The notes below the pieces were generated by a model. That model made no database searches. It saw only the letters and a list, made by a program, of their open reading frames with translations, and was not told where the DNA came from. From contig NYXM01000075.1 in assembly GCA_002685655.1 (NCBI GenBank), positions 1-22,994 of the forward strand: a stretch of DNA of 22,994 nt, read 5' to 3'. This stretch comes from Planctomycetaceae bacterium. GTDB taxonomy: Bacteria; Planctomycetota; Planctomycetia; Pirellulales; Pirellulaceae. Each line of letters begins with the position of its first letter. The first letter of the stretch is position 1. This document shows positions 14,691 to 22,994 of this stretch, piece by piece. The position numbers and the translations under genes are program-made.

Positions 14691-15059
14691 AAGTGTGACG
14701 AAGGTTATCGGTGCGAAGTCTGCGCCAACGATGTCCAAGAGATTACCGACAGCGACCTCTACTTGAGATTCGTAATTGGCCTGGTCGATCCTGAGACATT
14801 GCATACGACCCAAGAGCGCCACATTCGCTGTAATCCATCGCTGGCTCAGTTCATTGTCGACCCGAACTTTACCCCAGTTACCTTTGCAGGCGACTTTGAC
14901 AAACGCATGTTGGACCAGGCGTTCGTGGTCGAACGCGAGAAGCTCGTCACGCGCGGTTGGCGACGGCTGAAAGAAGTCGCCCGTTCGAATATGACGATCC
15001 AGGAATATCCGCTGCCGGAAATCCATCGGAAAATGAAACGGCAAGCGAACAGCAAGTAG
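14685..15059 (+). CDS. Conserved small Cys-containing protein of unknown function
   Basis: A 124-residue protein counted from the ATG at 14685. I do not recognise a characterised family, though proteins of this look (start MAKCDEGYRCEVC, then EITDSDLYLRFVIG) seem familiar to me from planctomycete genomes. The Cys pattern C4-x5-C10-x2-C13, plus a later HIRC, could bind a metal. The middle part has an ETLHTTQERHIRCNP segment, and the C-terminal third is charged and helical. The frame can be extended to an ATG at 14631, but that adds 18 residues encoded by micro-repeats, so the internal start is preferred. It follows dapB by about 80 bases on the same strand. No function is proposed. Confidence 0.72.
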   Translation: MAKCDEGYRCEVCANDVQEITDSDLYLRFVIGLVDPETLHTTQERHIRCNPSLAQFIVDPNFTPVTFAGDFDKRMLDQAFVVEREKLVTRGWRRLKEVARSNMTIQEYPLPEIHRKMKRQANSK

Positions 15060-15109
15060 CCTTAAACACGTCCTTCTCCCCTCGAAGAGGTGAGATAAAC
15101 GTCGAAGGC

Positions 15110-15131
15110 CCGTCATGGCGGAGCGTGACGG
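15110..15131. terminator. Hairpin between convergent genes
   Basis: CCGTCA (15110-15115) pairs with TGACGG (15126-15131) immediately before the stop codon of the ROK gene and about 50 bases after the stop of the plus-strand small protein. It has no T run. It is placed where a two-way terminator is expected and follows a GGAGAAGG-type repeat fragment (15071-15083, CCTTCTCCCCTCG). Confidence 0.35.
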
Positions 15132-16091
15132 CTACTTTGATTCACGCTCAGACATCGCAGCCAACGTCAACGCACCGTGCACAACAACTGCTTCTCCCAT
15201 GGCGGCTGGTACGATTTGGTACGCTTCCAGCAGAGGTGGGAACACGTAGCGAGCGACTTCAGCGCGCAGCGGCTGAAAGAACCGCTCGTCACCGATCAAT
15301 GAAACGCCTCCTCCGACGACAACAGTGTCTGCCGCAGTGATGGCGATGATCTGCGCAATCGCCCAACCCAGTACGATACTTGCACTGACCAACGCCGTCC
15401 GCGCCACTAAATTACCCTCCGCCGCCAATTCTGCGACTGATTTTGCAGTCAATCGATCGAGGTCGCCACCGCAGCGCTCCAGCAGTTGATTGCGTTCCTC
15501 ATCGTCCACGCCATCCTGTCCAAGATGCGTCTGGACCGACGCGACAATACCTGGGCCCGATGCATACGATTCGACGGTCGCAGCGGGCGAATCCGCGCTC
15601 ACGCCAGGCCGCAAATGCCCGATCTCCGCGACTGCGGGCCGCCCCTGACCGTGAAGTTCCCCATCGATTACCAGTCCGCCACCGATCCCCGTTCCCACCG
15701 TCACGAAGAAGACCGTTTGACTGCCCTGCCCTGCACCAAACCTTGCTTCCGCCAACGCAGCACAGTCACAATCGTTACCAAGCACGGCAGGTACGTTGAG
15801 GTTCTGTTCGCACCAGGCGGTCAGCGATAAGTTATCCCAGCCGTCGACCTGATGGCTGGTGATCACGCGACCGTCACAATGATCGACGGGTCCACCAAAA
15901 CCGATCCCAACGCGTTTCACCTCGTGCGCTTTGAGCAGCTTTGTTCCGGCTTCCCGGATTTGCTCTAAGATGCCGTCCGCCCCGCGGGCAATGTTGATGT
16001 CTCTGCGCTCGAATCCGACAAAAGCACCACCATCTCCTGGCCCGACGGCCAACTGCAATTTCGTTCCACCAATTTCGATGCCAAGGTACAT
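15132..16091 (-). CDS. ROK-family sugar kinase lacking the zinc-cysteine motif
   Basis: A 319-residue protein of the ROK family (glucokinase/N-acetylhexosamine kinase-like). The ATP phosphate-1 motif is GIEIGGTKLQLAV (4-16) and the phosphate-2 motif is FVTVGTGIGGGLV (129-141). The catalytic base is D107 in VLGNDCDCAALAEA. The sugar-binding Glu/His pair is E156 and H159 in AEIGHLRPG. Canonical ROK proteins follow this His with a CxCGxxGCxE zinc site; here the stretch to ATVESYASG has no Cys at all. Sugar specificity cannot be read. The upstream SIS isomerase on the same strand suggests a shared sugar-phosphate pathway. Confidence 0.87.
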   Translation of the reverse strand: MYLGIEIGGTKLQLAVGPGDGGAFVGFERRDINIARGADGILEQIREAGTKLLKAHEVKRVGIGFGGPVDHCDGRVITSHQVDGWDNLSLTAWCEQNLNVPAVLGNDCDCAALAEARFGAGQGSQTVFFVTVGTGIGGGLVIDGELHGQGRPAVAEIGHLRPGVSADSPAATVESYASGPGIVASVQTHLGQDGVDDEERNQLLERCGGDLDRLTAKSVAELAAEGNLVARTALVSASIVLGWAIAQIIAITAADTVVVGGGVSLIGDERFFQPLRAEVARYVFPPLLEAYQIVPAAMGEAVVVHGALTLAAMSERESK

Positions 16092-16253
16092 AATTGTGCA
16101 GCTAGCGATTGGAACTATGCGGTGCTTAGAAATGAACCCGCGGTGCCCAAATCAGAAGCCCTGGATCTTTCAACCTGTTTCTCGGAGTCGACTGTGTGAT
16201 CATTTGCAAACCCCGCTTAGGAATCGAGAAGGCAAGAAACACGGCGATGGTGA

Positions 16254-16865
16254 TCACTCCGAACAATATCTGCCTTCGGAGTTGATCCGCGCGAAGACAT
16301 CGTTCAACACCCAATGAAACAGGCAAAGGTGAATGCTCTCGACCATTCCCATGTCATCGAGCTCGACGTGAAGTCCATCGGTTTGCATCTGTTTCAGCTT
16401 GCCACCCGAGTAGCCCGTCAAGCCAAACGACGTCAGACCGTGGCGGTTCGCCCAATCGACAGCATTGAGCACGTTGGCGCTATTACCCGAGCCGCTGATG
16501 GCGATCACCAGATCGCCTTGGCTACCGTAATTCATCAGTTGCTGGACAAAAATCTGGTCGTAGTCCAGGTCGTTACCAATCGCCATGAGCCAGCCCGCGT
16601 TGTCCGTCAAACTCAAGACCTTCAAGCGTTTTCTTGATTCGTCACTCAGGTCTTGTTCATGGAGTGTGCTCTTACCAAGATCTTCCGCCATGTGACTGGC
16701 CGTCGTGCCGGAGCCACCATTGCCAAAAATATAGACAAAGTGTTCGTTTTCCCACGCCCGATAGACTAGATCCGCCCAGCGTTGCATGGCCTCCTGGTCG
16801 ATCCTCACCAATTCATCACCCAGGCGTTGCATGTAGGCATTTGTTGCCAGCGTAGCACCGAGCAT
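16254..16865 (-). CDS. SIS-domain protein, GmhA-like sedoheptulose-7-phosphate isomerase
   Basis: A 203-residue single SIS domain. The sugar-phosphate loops are FGNGGSGTTASHMAEDL (47-63) and ISGSGNSANV (123-132), joined by GNDLDYDQIFVQQL (97-110). Positions matching the catalytic and metal residues of GmhA read H58, D62 and H184. E176 stands where GmhA has Gln. This supports isomerase-like chemistry but is not a strict match; DiaA-like regulators share the fold. GGAGG five bases before the ATG at 16865 is one of the best ribosome-binding sites in the window. It lies between the MFS gene and the ROK kinase gene. Heptose or another sugar phosphate is a plausible substrate. Confidence 0.82.
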   Translation of the reverse strand: MLGATLATNAYMQRLGDELVRIDQEAMQRWADLVYRAWENEHFVYIFGNGGSGTTASHMAEDLGKSTLHEQDLSDESRKRLKVLSLTDNAGWLMAIGNDLDYDQIFVQQLMNYGSQGDLVIAISGSGNSANVLNAVDWANRHGLTSFGLTGYSGGKLKQMQTDGLHVELDDMGMVESIHLCLFHWVLNDVFARINSEGRYCSE

Positions 16866-16945
16866 CCTTGCCTCCGTTTCTTTTATTGTGCCTCATTGAT
16901 GATGATCTGATGTATACCACTGGCAGAGACCGTCGCACAACTCTC

Positions 16946-18346
16946 TTAGTTATTCGCGTCCACATTCTTTGGTTGATAGAGAATCGCCAGTGGCAGGACA
17001 ATGCCAGCCATCATCGCAAAGATCATGCTTCGCGGCCATCCTTGCCATTCGACCGTACGGTCAAATACATAGTACAAGACGCCGGACAAGAGAATAGCAA
17101 TGAAATTGAAGAAGTTCATGGCGGCGATCATCCGGCCCTTCTGCTCCTTCGGAGGCCGCTCTTGAATAAAAACCTGTACCGGAATGGCAAAGAACCCGGC
17201 GGACATCCCCAAGAGGGTCAGTGCGACCAGGCTGCCAGAGAAACCCAACAGATGCACGCCGCCGGTCCGGGAAACCGAGAGCAAGGCAAGAAATAAGACC
17301 AACCCCCAGAGGCCAAAGCGGGCGATGCGAAAGTCAATCTTGCCACGGGACAACCGACCGGCAATCACGGCTCCCAGTGCGATCCCCAGCCCGATCACCG
17401 CGGTCATCACACTGGTCCGAAACCTACCCTCTCTGAGCTGAGTCACTCCCAAGGAGTTGACCGCTTGGATCGCAATTCCTGACACCAGCCAGAAGACACA
17501 CGACGCAAACAGGGCCATCAGTAGCGCGCGATCCTGTGCCAACAGCCTGCGTGTGTCAGCTGGAACGACGAGTGAATTGCGGTGCAGCTTCAAGTTCGGC
17601 TTTGCGGCGGGAAGCCGTCGAATCACCAATGAAGTCAACGTTCCCGTGATCGCGATTCCCACACAGAGGATGGATCCTCGCCACAAACCAACGGCGCGTA
17701 GTTCTGGAATTGCCGTATCATCGATAAATGACTCACCCAGAAAACCAGCGACAGCAGTCCCGAAAATGATGGCCAGGAACGTAGTCATCAGGATCATGCC
17801 ATTGGCGCGCGGCAAGTGCTTTTTGGGCAACATCTCTGGCAGAATACCGTATTTGCCCGGACCAAAGAACGCGCTCTGCATTCCCATCAAAAACAACACC
17901 AACAGCAGACCGAGCGTTCCACCCAACTGAAATTGAAGAAATGCGATCAGCCCCAGCATCATCACGACGATCTCGGCAACTTTTGCGAGCACAATGATCC
18001 GCCGCTTGCTGAATCGATCGGAAAGGAATCCGGCGTATCCCGAAAAGAGGATAAAGGGGATCGCAAAAACGATTGTCGCCACCGCCTGCCGGTCTTTTTC
18101 GACGGCCGCCGCAGCACCAACGGGAATGGCCAACAGCAACATTAGCTGCTTGAAAAGATTGTCGTTAAACGCCCCCAAGAACTGTGTGGCCATCATGCCC
18201 AGAAAGGATCGGTCACGTAGCAGCGGCGTAGCGGGAACGTTCGCCACCGGTTCGAAATCCCCACTGCCCGCTAAGGACTCGCCATCTTCAGGATCAGGCT
18301 GTTCTGACACGTTGGAGTCCTTTCCAGGCCGAATCCGTGTGCTCAT
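16946..18346 (-). CDS. MFS transporter, lysophospholipid transporter (LplT)-like
   Basis: A 466-residue membrane protein with about twelve hydrophobic segments after a hydrophilic N-terminus of some 45 residues. The segment TQFLGAFNDNLFKQL and the later FFGPGKYGILPEMLPKKHLPRANG are typical of the LplT/Aas-type branch of the major facilitator superfamily. That branch flips lysophospholipids for re-acylation. In many bacteria the transporter is fused to, or next to, an acyltransferase/acyl-ACP synthetase; none is seen here. The loop DRFSKRRIIVLAK is the usual MFS cytoplasmic motif. The ATG is 17 bases beyond the thiC stop, so it is probably cotranscribed with thiC, though the functions are not obviously linked. 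The substrate is inferred from similarity only. Confidence 0.82.
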   Translation of the reverse strand: MSTRIRPGKDSNVSEQPDPEDGESLAGSGDFEPVANVPATPLLRDRSFLGMMATQFLGAFNDNLFKQLMLLLAIPVGAAAAVEKDRQAVATIVFAIPFILFSGYAGFLSDRFSKRRIIVLAKVAEIVVMMLGLIAFLQFQLGGTLGLLLVLFLMGMQSAFFGPGKYGILPEMLPKKHLPRANGMILMTTFLAIIFGTAVAGFLGESFIDDTAIPELRAVGLWRGSILCVGIAITGTLTSLVIRRLPAAKPNLKLHRNSLVVPADTRRLLAQDRALLMALFASCVFWLVSGIAIQAVNSLGVTQLREGRFRTSVMTAVIGLGIALGAVIAGRLSRGKIDFRIARFGLWGLVLFLALLSVSRTGGVHLLGFSGSLVALTLLGMSAGFFAIPVQVFIQERPPKEQKGRMIAAMNFFNFIAILLSGVLYYVFDRTVEWQGWPRSMIFAMMAGIVLPLAILYQPKNVDANN

Positions 18347-18363
18347 TCAGCCAACGCAACGCA

Positions 18364-19807
<1,444 letters not shown>

Positions 19808-19897
19808 TTGCGCTCCGCAGTACCAACCACAAGAGACGCCGATGGTCGCTATAGGGCCAATTGCGAATGAAGCCACTGGTCCCAATATGGGGCACAA

Positions 19898-22696
19898 TCA
19901 AGCCGTCGGACTCTCGCCGCTGACAGCTTTCCGCCAGGCCTTGAGCTTTCGCTGGGAGAGGTTGTTGGAACGTCTGATTTCGTGCGTCACTTGATCGTCA
20001 ACTCCGGCGACGTTCACGTGAACACGAAGGCGACCGTTGTCAGCGTATTGAAATCGCACCTCAATTGGCGTTCCGGCCGCCAGGTCGTCCGGCAGGCCGG
20101 TCACCGTGCATTTGCCAATTGCCGTGCACTCCTTCGGATCACGACTCTCCCCCTCGACAATCGTCGCGACGATCGCCGTCTGTCCATCCTTGGCCGTACG
20201 AAACACACGTTTTGCTTTGGCCGGCAACGGTGTGTTTCGCGGAATGAGGACGGCGGTCTGCTTGCGCTGCGTTTTGGTGTCTGTTCCCACGACCCCCAAA
20301 CTGTGCGAATTGACGTTTCGAACCTTGATATGAGGCCGATTGCCCTGGAGCCGGTCGAGCACGACGCCTGCGTGAATCGCCGCGCCTTGCGCTACGGCTT
20401 CATCGGGCGAAACTGAGATATCCGGTTCCTTACCTGTCAGCTCGCGCACCATTTTCACGATGGCGGGCATTCGTGTGGAACCACCGACCAAGAGCACATC
20501 GTCGATCGCATTCCAAGTGAGTTCCGCAGCTTGCAGGGTCTGCCGCGTCGTAAACGCGGTCCGCTCCAACAAGTCTGCCGTGATTTCTTCAAATTGTCTT
20601 CGTGAGATTTCGATCCGTTCAGCGACATTTCCCATATCGCAGACAATCTTCGCTTTGGTTCGCGAAGTCAGTGTACGCTTGGCGTCTTCGCAATCACGCA
20701 ACAACCGTCCGTAGGTGTTCGGATGCTCGCGCGGGTCACGACCATGCGTGCGAATAAACGACTCGGCTACGAAATCGACCAACCTCTGATCCCAATCTCG
20801 GCCACCCAGTTGAACGTCTCCGTCGGTCGCCAGCGTAAAGAACTCGCCGGTTCCAATCTCCATGATCGTGACATCGAACGTACCGCCGCCCAAGTCGTAG
20901 ACCAGTACCCGACTCGGCACCAAATCAGCATCGGCGGAATGCAACCGCCCACGGTAAAACCCGAAAGCGAGTGCCGCCGCGGTCGGTTCGTTAATGATAT
21001 CCAGCACATCCAGCCCAGCGATGTAACCCGCATCCTGTGTCGCTTTACGGCGCACTTCGTCGAAGTACGCGGGGACCGTGATGACTGCCTGCGTGAACGG
21101 GCCCAGGCGTTTCTGAGCGTCGACACGCAGTTTGTTGAGAATCCAGGCCTGCACGACTTCCGGTGGAAACTGACGACCGCCTAGCTCTTTATGGTACGCC
21201 TTGAATCCCAGATCTCGCTTAGCGGACTCGGCAATGCACTCCATATCAGTGGCCATGGCCTTGAGCGCCTCTTGACCGACCACGATATCCTCGTCATCAA
21301 CCAAGACGACACTGGGCGTCGTCTGGTCACCTTCCATGTTGGTCAACAGTTGCGGTCGACCCACGTCGTCCAAGTAGCTGATTGCCGAAAAGGTGGTTCC
21401 TAAATCGATGCCAATGGCTTTCAGTCCGGACTTTGCAGCGGTGTAGTTGCCCGTTGACTGCCCGCGAGTTTCTTTGCTCTTGGCAGCTTGCAGCTCAGCC
21501 GTCCCGCTCGTTTGCAAAACCTTCGTCAGGGCCTCAGCCGTTTTCCGGGGCACGGGATGGCCCATGTTTGCTGGGAGTTGAGGTGACGCGACGATCGTGG
21601 TGTCCCGCTCGGATGACGAAGTGCCATCCCGCGCCTCGGCGCTAATCCAGACGGATTCGTCGTCTGCCAACTCTTCGTAGACTGGCTCCAGATCGACAAT
21701 CAGATCTGCGACGGACTGATAGCGGTCCGCGGGGTCGACCGCCAACATGCGTTCAAAAATCGTCTGTAGCGACTCGGGGGCAGCGGGGCAATCGGGACGA
21801 ATCTGAGGCGTGGGCAGCGTCCGATGGGCGATCAGTGTTTCGACTAGTGTTTTGCCTTGATAAGGTGGTCGTTTGGTCAGCAGCCGAAACAGCGTGCATC
21901 CCAGGCTGTAAATATCCGAGCGCCGGTCGGCCAACGACGAATCGTCGACTTGTTCGGGAGCCATGTACTCGACCGTCCCGACGATTTGGTTCTGCTGCGT
22001 CAACTCGTCACCCGCGGTTATGGTCTGCCGGCCATCGTCGAATCGGGCCAGCCCCATATCCAGGATCTTGACAACGCCATCGGTGTCGAGCAGCAGGTTA
22101 TTCGGCTTAATATCGCGATGAATGATGCCCTTGCTATGAGCGTATGCCAACCCGCGTGCCGCTTGTAAAATGCAGGAGATGGCCTGCTTGACGGGCATCG
22201 CTCCGCGCGTGGCGACCAAATGCCCCAACGGTTGGCCATCCACAAATTCCATTACCAGGTAATAGATCCCGTCCTGCTCGTCAGCATCGAAGGCGGTCAC
22301 AACGTTGGGATGCGTCAGTTTGGCGGCCGCTTCGACTTCTCGTTGGAAACGCCGTATGTAGTATTCGGACTGCGTGGCTGCTAGCGGCAAGACCTTGACG
22401 ACTACCGGGCGCTTCATCCGACGGTGCTCGGCCACGAAGACCTCGCCCATGCCGCCCTCGCCAATCTTGTCCTGGATCACATATTTATCCAGGACCAAGC
22501 CCGCAATCTTCCCCGCCGCGACCCGTCCGGCCTGGTATTTTGTCAGCCGACCGCGTCGCACCAATTCCACGGCCAGTGAATTCGTCGTCACGGGCTTCAT
22601 GTCGGGTGGCAGGGTAACCATCACGGCATGCACTTCGTCAGCGGCCATTAACCCGCTGCGTGTGAGCCTTTCAATAAAGCGTTCGACGGTTGCCAC
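19898..22696 (-). CDS. Ser/Thr protein kinase fused to an Hsp70 (DnaK-like) ATPase and beta substrate-binding domain
   Basis: A 932-residue fusion. Residues 1-65 form a small helical module ending in LTKYQAGRVAAGK, as in many planctomycete kinases. Residues 72-340 are a PknB-like kinase: glycine loop GEGGMGEV (79-86), K101, HRDIKPNN with D195, DMG (213-215, for DFG) and APEQ (246-249). A polar linker (about 341-425) follows. Residues 427-780 are an Hsp70 ATPase: GIDLGTT (429-435), K493 in AKRDLGF, INEPTAAALAFG, DLGGGTFDV (601-609) and VGGSTRMP (737-744). Residues 785-905 match the beta substrate-binding domain (LIPRNTPLP, TAIGKCTVTGLP). Only about 27 residues remain, so the helical lid and C-terminal tail are missing. 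Start is GTG at 22696. Both catalytic sites look intact. No membrane segment is visible. Possible roles are kinase regulation by client binding or phosphorylation of clients; these are inference. Confidence 0.93.
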   Translation of the reverse strand: MATVERFIERLTRSGLMAADEVHAVMVTLPPDMKPVTTNSLAVELVRRGRLTKYQAGRVAAGKIAGLVLDKYVIQDKIGEGGMGEVFVAEHRRMKRPVVVKVLPLAATQSEYYIRRFQREVEAAAKLTHPNVVTAFDADEQDGIYYLVMEFVDGQPLGHLVATRGAMPVKQAISCILQAARGLAYAHSKGIIHRDIKPNNLLLDTDGVVKILDMGLARFDDGRQTITAGDELTQQNQIVGTVEYMAPEQVDDSSLADRRSDIYSLGCTLFRLLTKRPPYQGKTLVETLIAHRTLPTPQIRPDCPAAPESLQTIFERMLAVDPADRYQSVADLIVDLEPVYEELADDESVWISAEARDGTSSSERDTTIVASPQLPANMGHPVPRKTAEALTKVLQTSGTAELQAAKSKETRGQSTGNYTAAKSGLKAIGIDLGTTFSAISYLDDVGRPQLLTNMEGDQTTPSVVLVDDEDIVVGQEALKAMATDMECIAESAKRDLGFKAYHKELGGRQFPPEVVQAWILNKLRVDAQKRLGPFTQAVITVPAYFDEVRRKATQDAGYIAGLDVLDIINEPTAAALAFGFYRGRLHSADADLVPSRVLVYDLGGGTFDVTIMEIGTGEFFTLATDGDVQLGGRDWDQRLVDFVAESFIRTHGRDPREHPNTYGRLLRDCEDAKRTLTSRTKAKIVCDMGNVAERIEISRRQFEEITADLLERTAFTTRQTLQAAELTWNAIDDVLLVGGSTRMPAIVKMVRELTGKEPDISVSPDEAVAQGAAIHAGVVLDRLQGNRPHIKVRNVNSHSLGVVGTDTKTQRKQTAVLIPRNTPLPAKAKRVFRTAKDGQTAIVATIVEGESRDPKECTAIGKCTVTGLPDDLAAGTPIEVRFQYADNGRLRVHVNVAGVDDQVTHEIRRSNNLSQRKLKAWRKAVSGESPTA

Positions 22697-22937
22697 GGAA
22701 ACTCTCTTATTCCGATTCCCTTGTAACCCGTTTTGGCCGCCGAAAAGGTGGAGACAGCTCTGGCCGCGCGGCGTATTCCGGCAGTTGCGTGGGCTCCGGC
22801 TGGTGCCCGGCGAAAGTCAGAACCGAAATGGCGTGGGAAGCCGACTCTGCTTTGCGATCGATGGTCTCGATGGAATCAGCAAGTCATTGGAACAGTTGAC
22901 TGCACTTTCTGAGAAAACGTCTTCAATTGGTATCCAC
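22697..22937. other. Leader region of the kinase-Hsp70 gene
   Basis: About 240 bases between the GTG start and the terminator of the next upstream gene. AAGAGAG five bases before the start codon is the nearest thing to a ribosome-binding site. I see no convincing promoter boxes or heat-shock inverted repeat (CIRCE-type TTAGCACTC-N9-GAGTGCTAA) here. Frames that stay open on the plus strand look like chance. Confidence 0.4.
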
Positions 22938-22994
22938 TAAAAAAGGCTCTTCTATCATGCTGCGGTTGCAAACAAAGCCGCACGATAGGAGAGC
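22938..22994 (-). terminator. Rho-independent terminator of a minus-strand gene beyond the right edge
   Basis: Read on the minus strand, GCTCTCCTATCGTGCGG (22994 side) pairs with CCGCAGCATGATAGAAGAGC with one mismatch, one G-T pair and a small bulge, and is followed directly by CTTTTTT (22944-22938). Stem, loop and T run are all in place. It implies that transcription of the neighbouring gene ends here and that the kinase-Hsp70 gene has its own promoter. Confidence 0.75.

Noticed and set aside
13908..15116. 402-codon open frame antisense to dapB and the small Cys protein
   Set aside because: It lies opposite two well-supported genes (dapB has all family motifs), and its His/Gln/Arg-rich translation is a codon-bias shadow.
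22374..22940. 188-codon plus-strand frame at the right edge
   Set aside because: It is antisense to the N-terminal part of the kinase-Hsp70 gene and extends through its leader with Arg/Ser/Pro-rich, featureless translation.

Overview
The window reads as a chromosomal segment of a planctomycete, probably of the Pirellulales. The case rests on four things. A Ser/Thr kinase carries the short N-terminal module typical of planctomycete kinases. Intergenic inverted repeats of the CCGGAACAAG type are present. A small Cys-containing protein (14685-15059) looks like one I associate with this phylum. Shine-Dalgarno sequences are weak or absent before many genes. This is inference from composition and gene families; there is no rRNA or other taxonomic marker. 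I see no tRNA or rRNA genes, insertion sequences, CRISPR arrays or phage genes.

Left part, minus strand, read right to left. A translation block runs rpmB (L28), gatC, gatA, gatB and then a SAM hydrolase (7684 to 3123). It is followed by a 95-residue protein that is only the C-terminal domain of a SAM hydrolase (2876-2589), then bioA and a class I glutamine amidotransferase. GatCAB forms Gln-tRNA and/or Asn-tRNA by transamidation. Two of the next three genes have SAM-linked families: the hydrolase destroys SAM, and BioA uses SAM as amino donor for biotin synthesis. A 655-base gap (7685-8339) upstream of rpmB is filled with nested inverted repeats and a 53-base tandem duplication.

Middle. A secreted-looking thioredoxin-fold protein without active-site cysteines (+) converges on, and overlaps, a HisN-type phosphatase (-). 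An Rrf2-family regulator lies upstream of hisN. Then come lspA and a DksA/TraR zinc-finger gene, overlapping, on the minus strand. A 318-base divergent promoter region separates them from thrC, dapB and the small Cys protein on the plus strand (aspartate-family amino acid synthesis). A run of 11-17 base micro-repeats sits exactly at the start codon of the small protein.

Right part, minus strand. thiC, an LplT-like MFS transporter, a GmhA-like SIS isomerase and a ROK-family sugar kinase follow each other. Upstream of thiC is the most unusual gene of the window: a 932-residue protein joining an intact Ser/Thr protein kinase to an Hsp70 ATPase plus beta substrate-binding domain, without the Hsp70 helical lid. 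A rho-independent terminator at the right edge shows that another minus-strand gene ends just outside the window.

Most genes are ordinary housekeeping genes. The best candidates for something new are the kinase-Hsp70 fusion and the stand-alone SAM-hydrolase C-domain protein.
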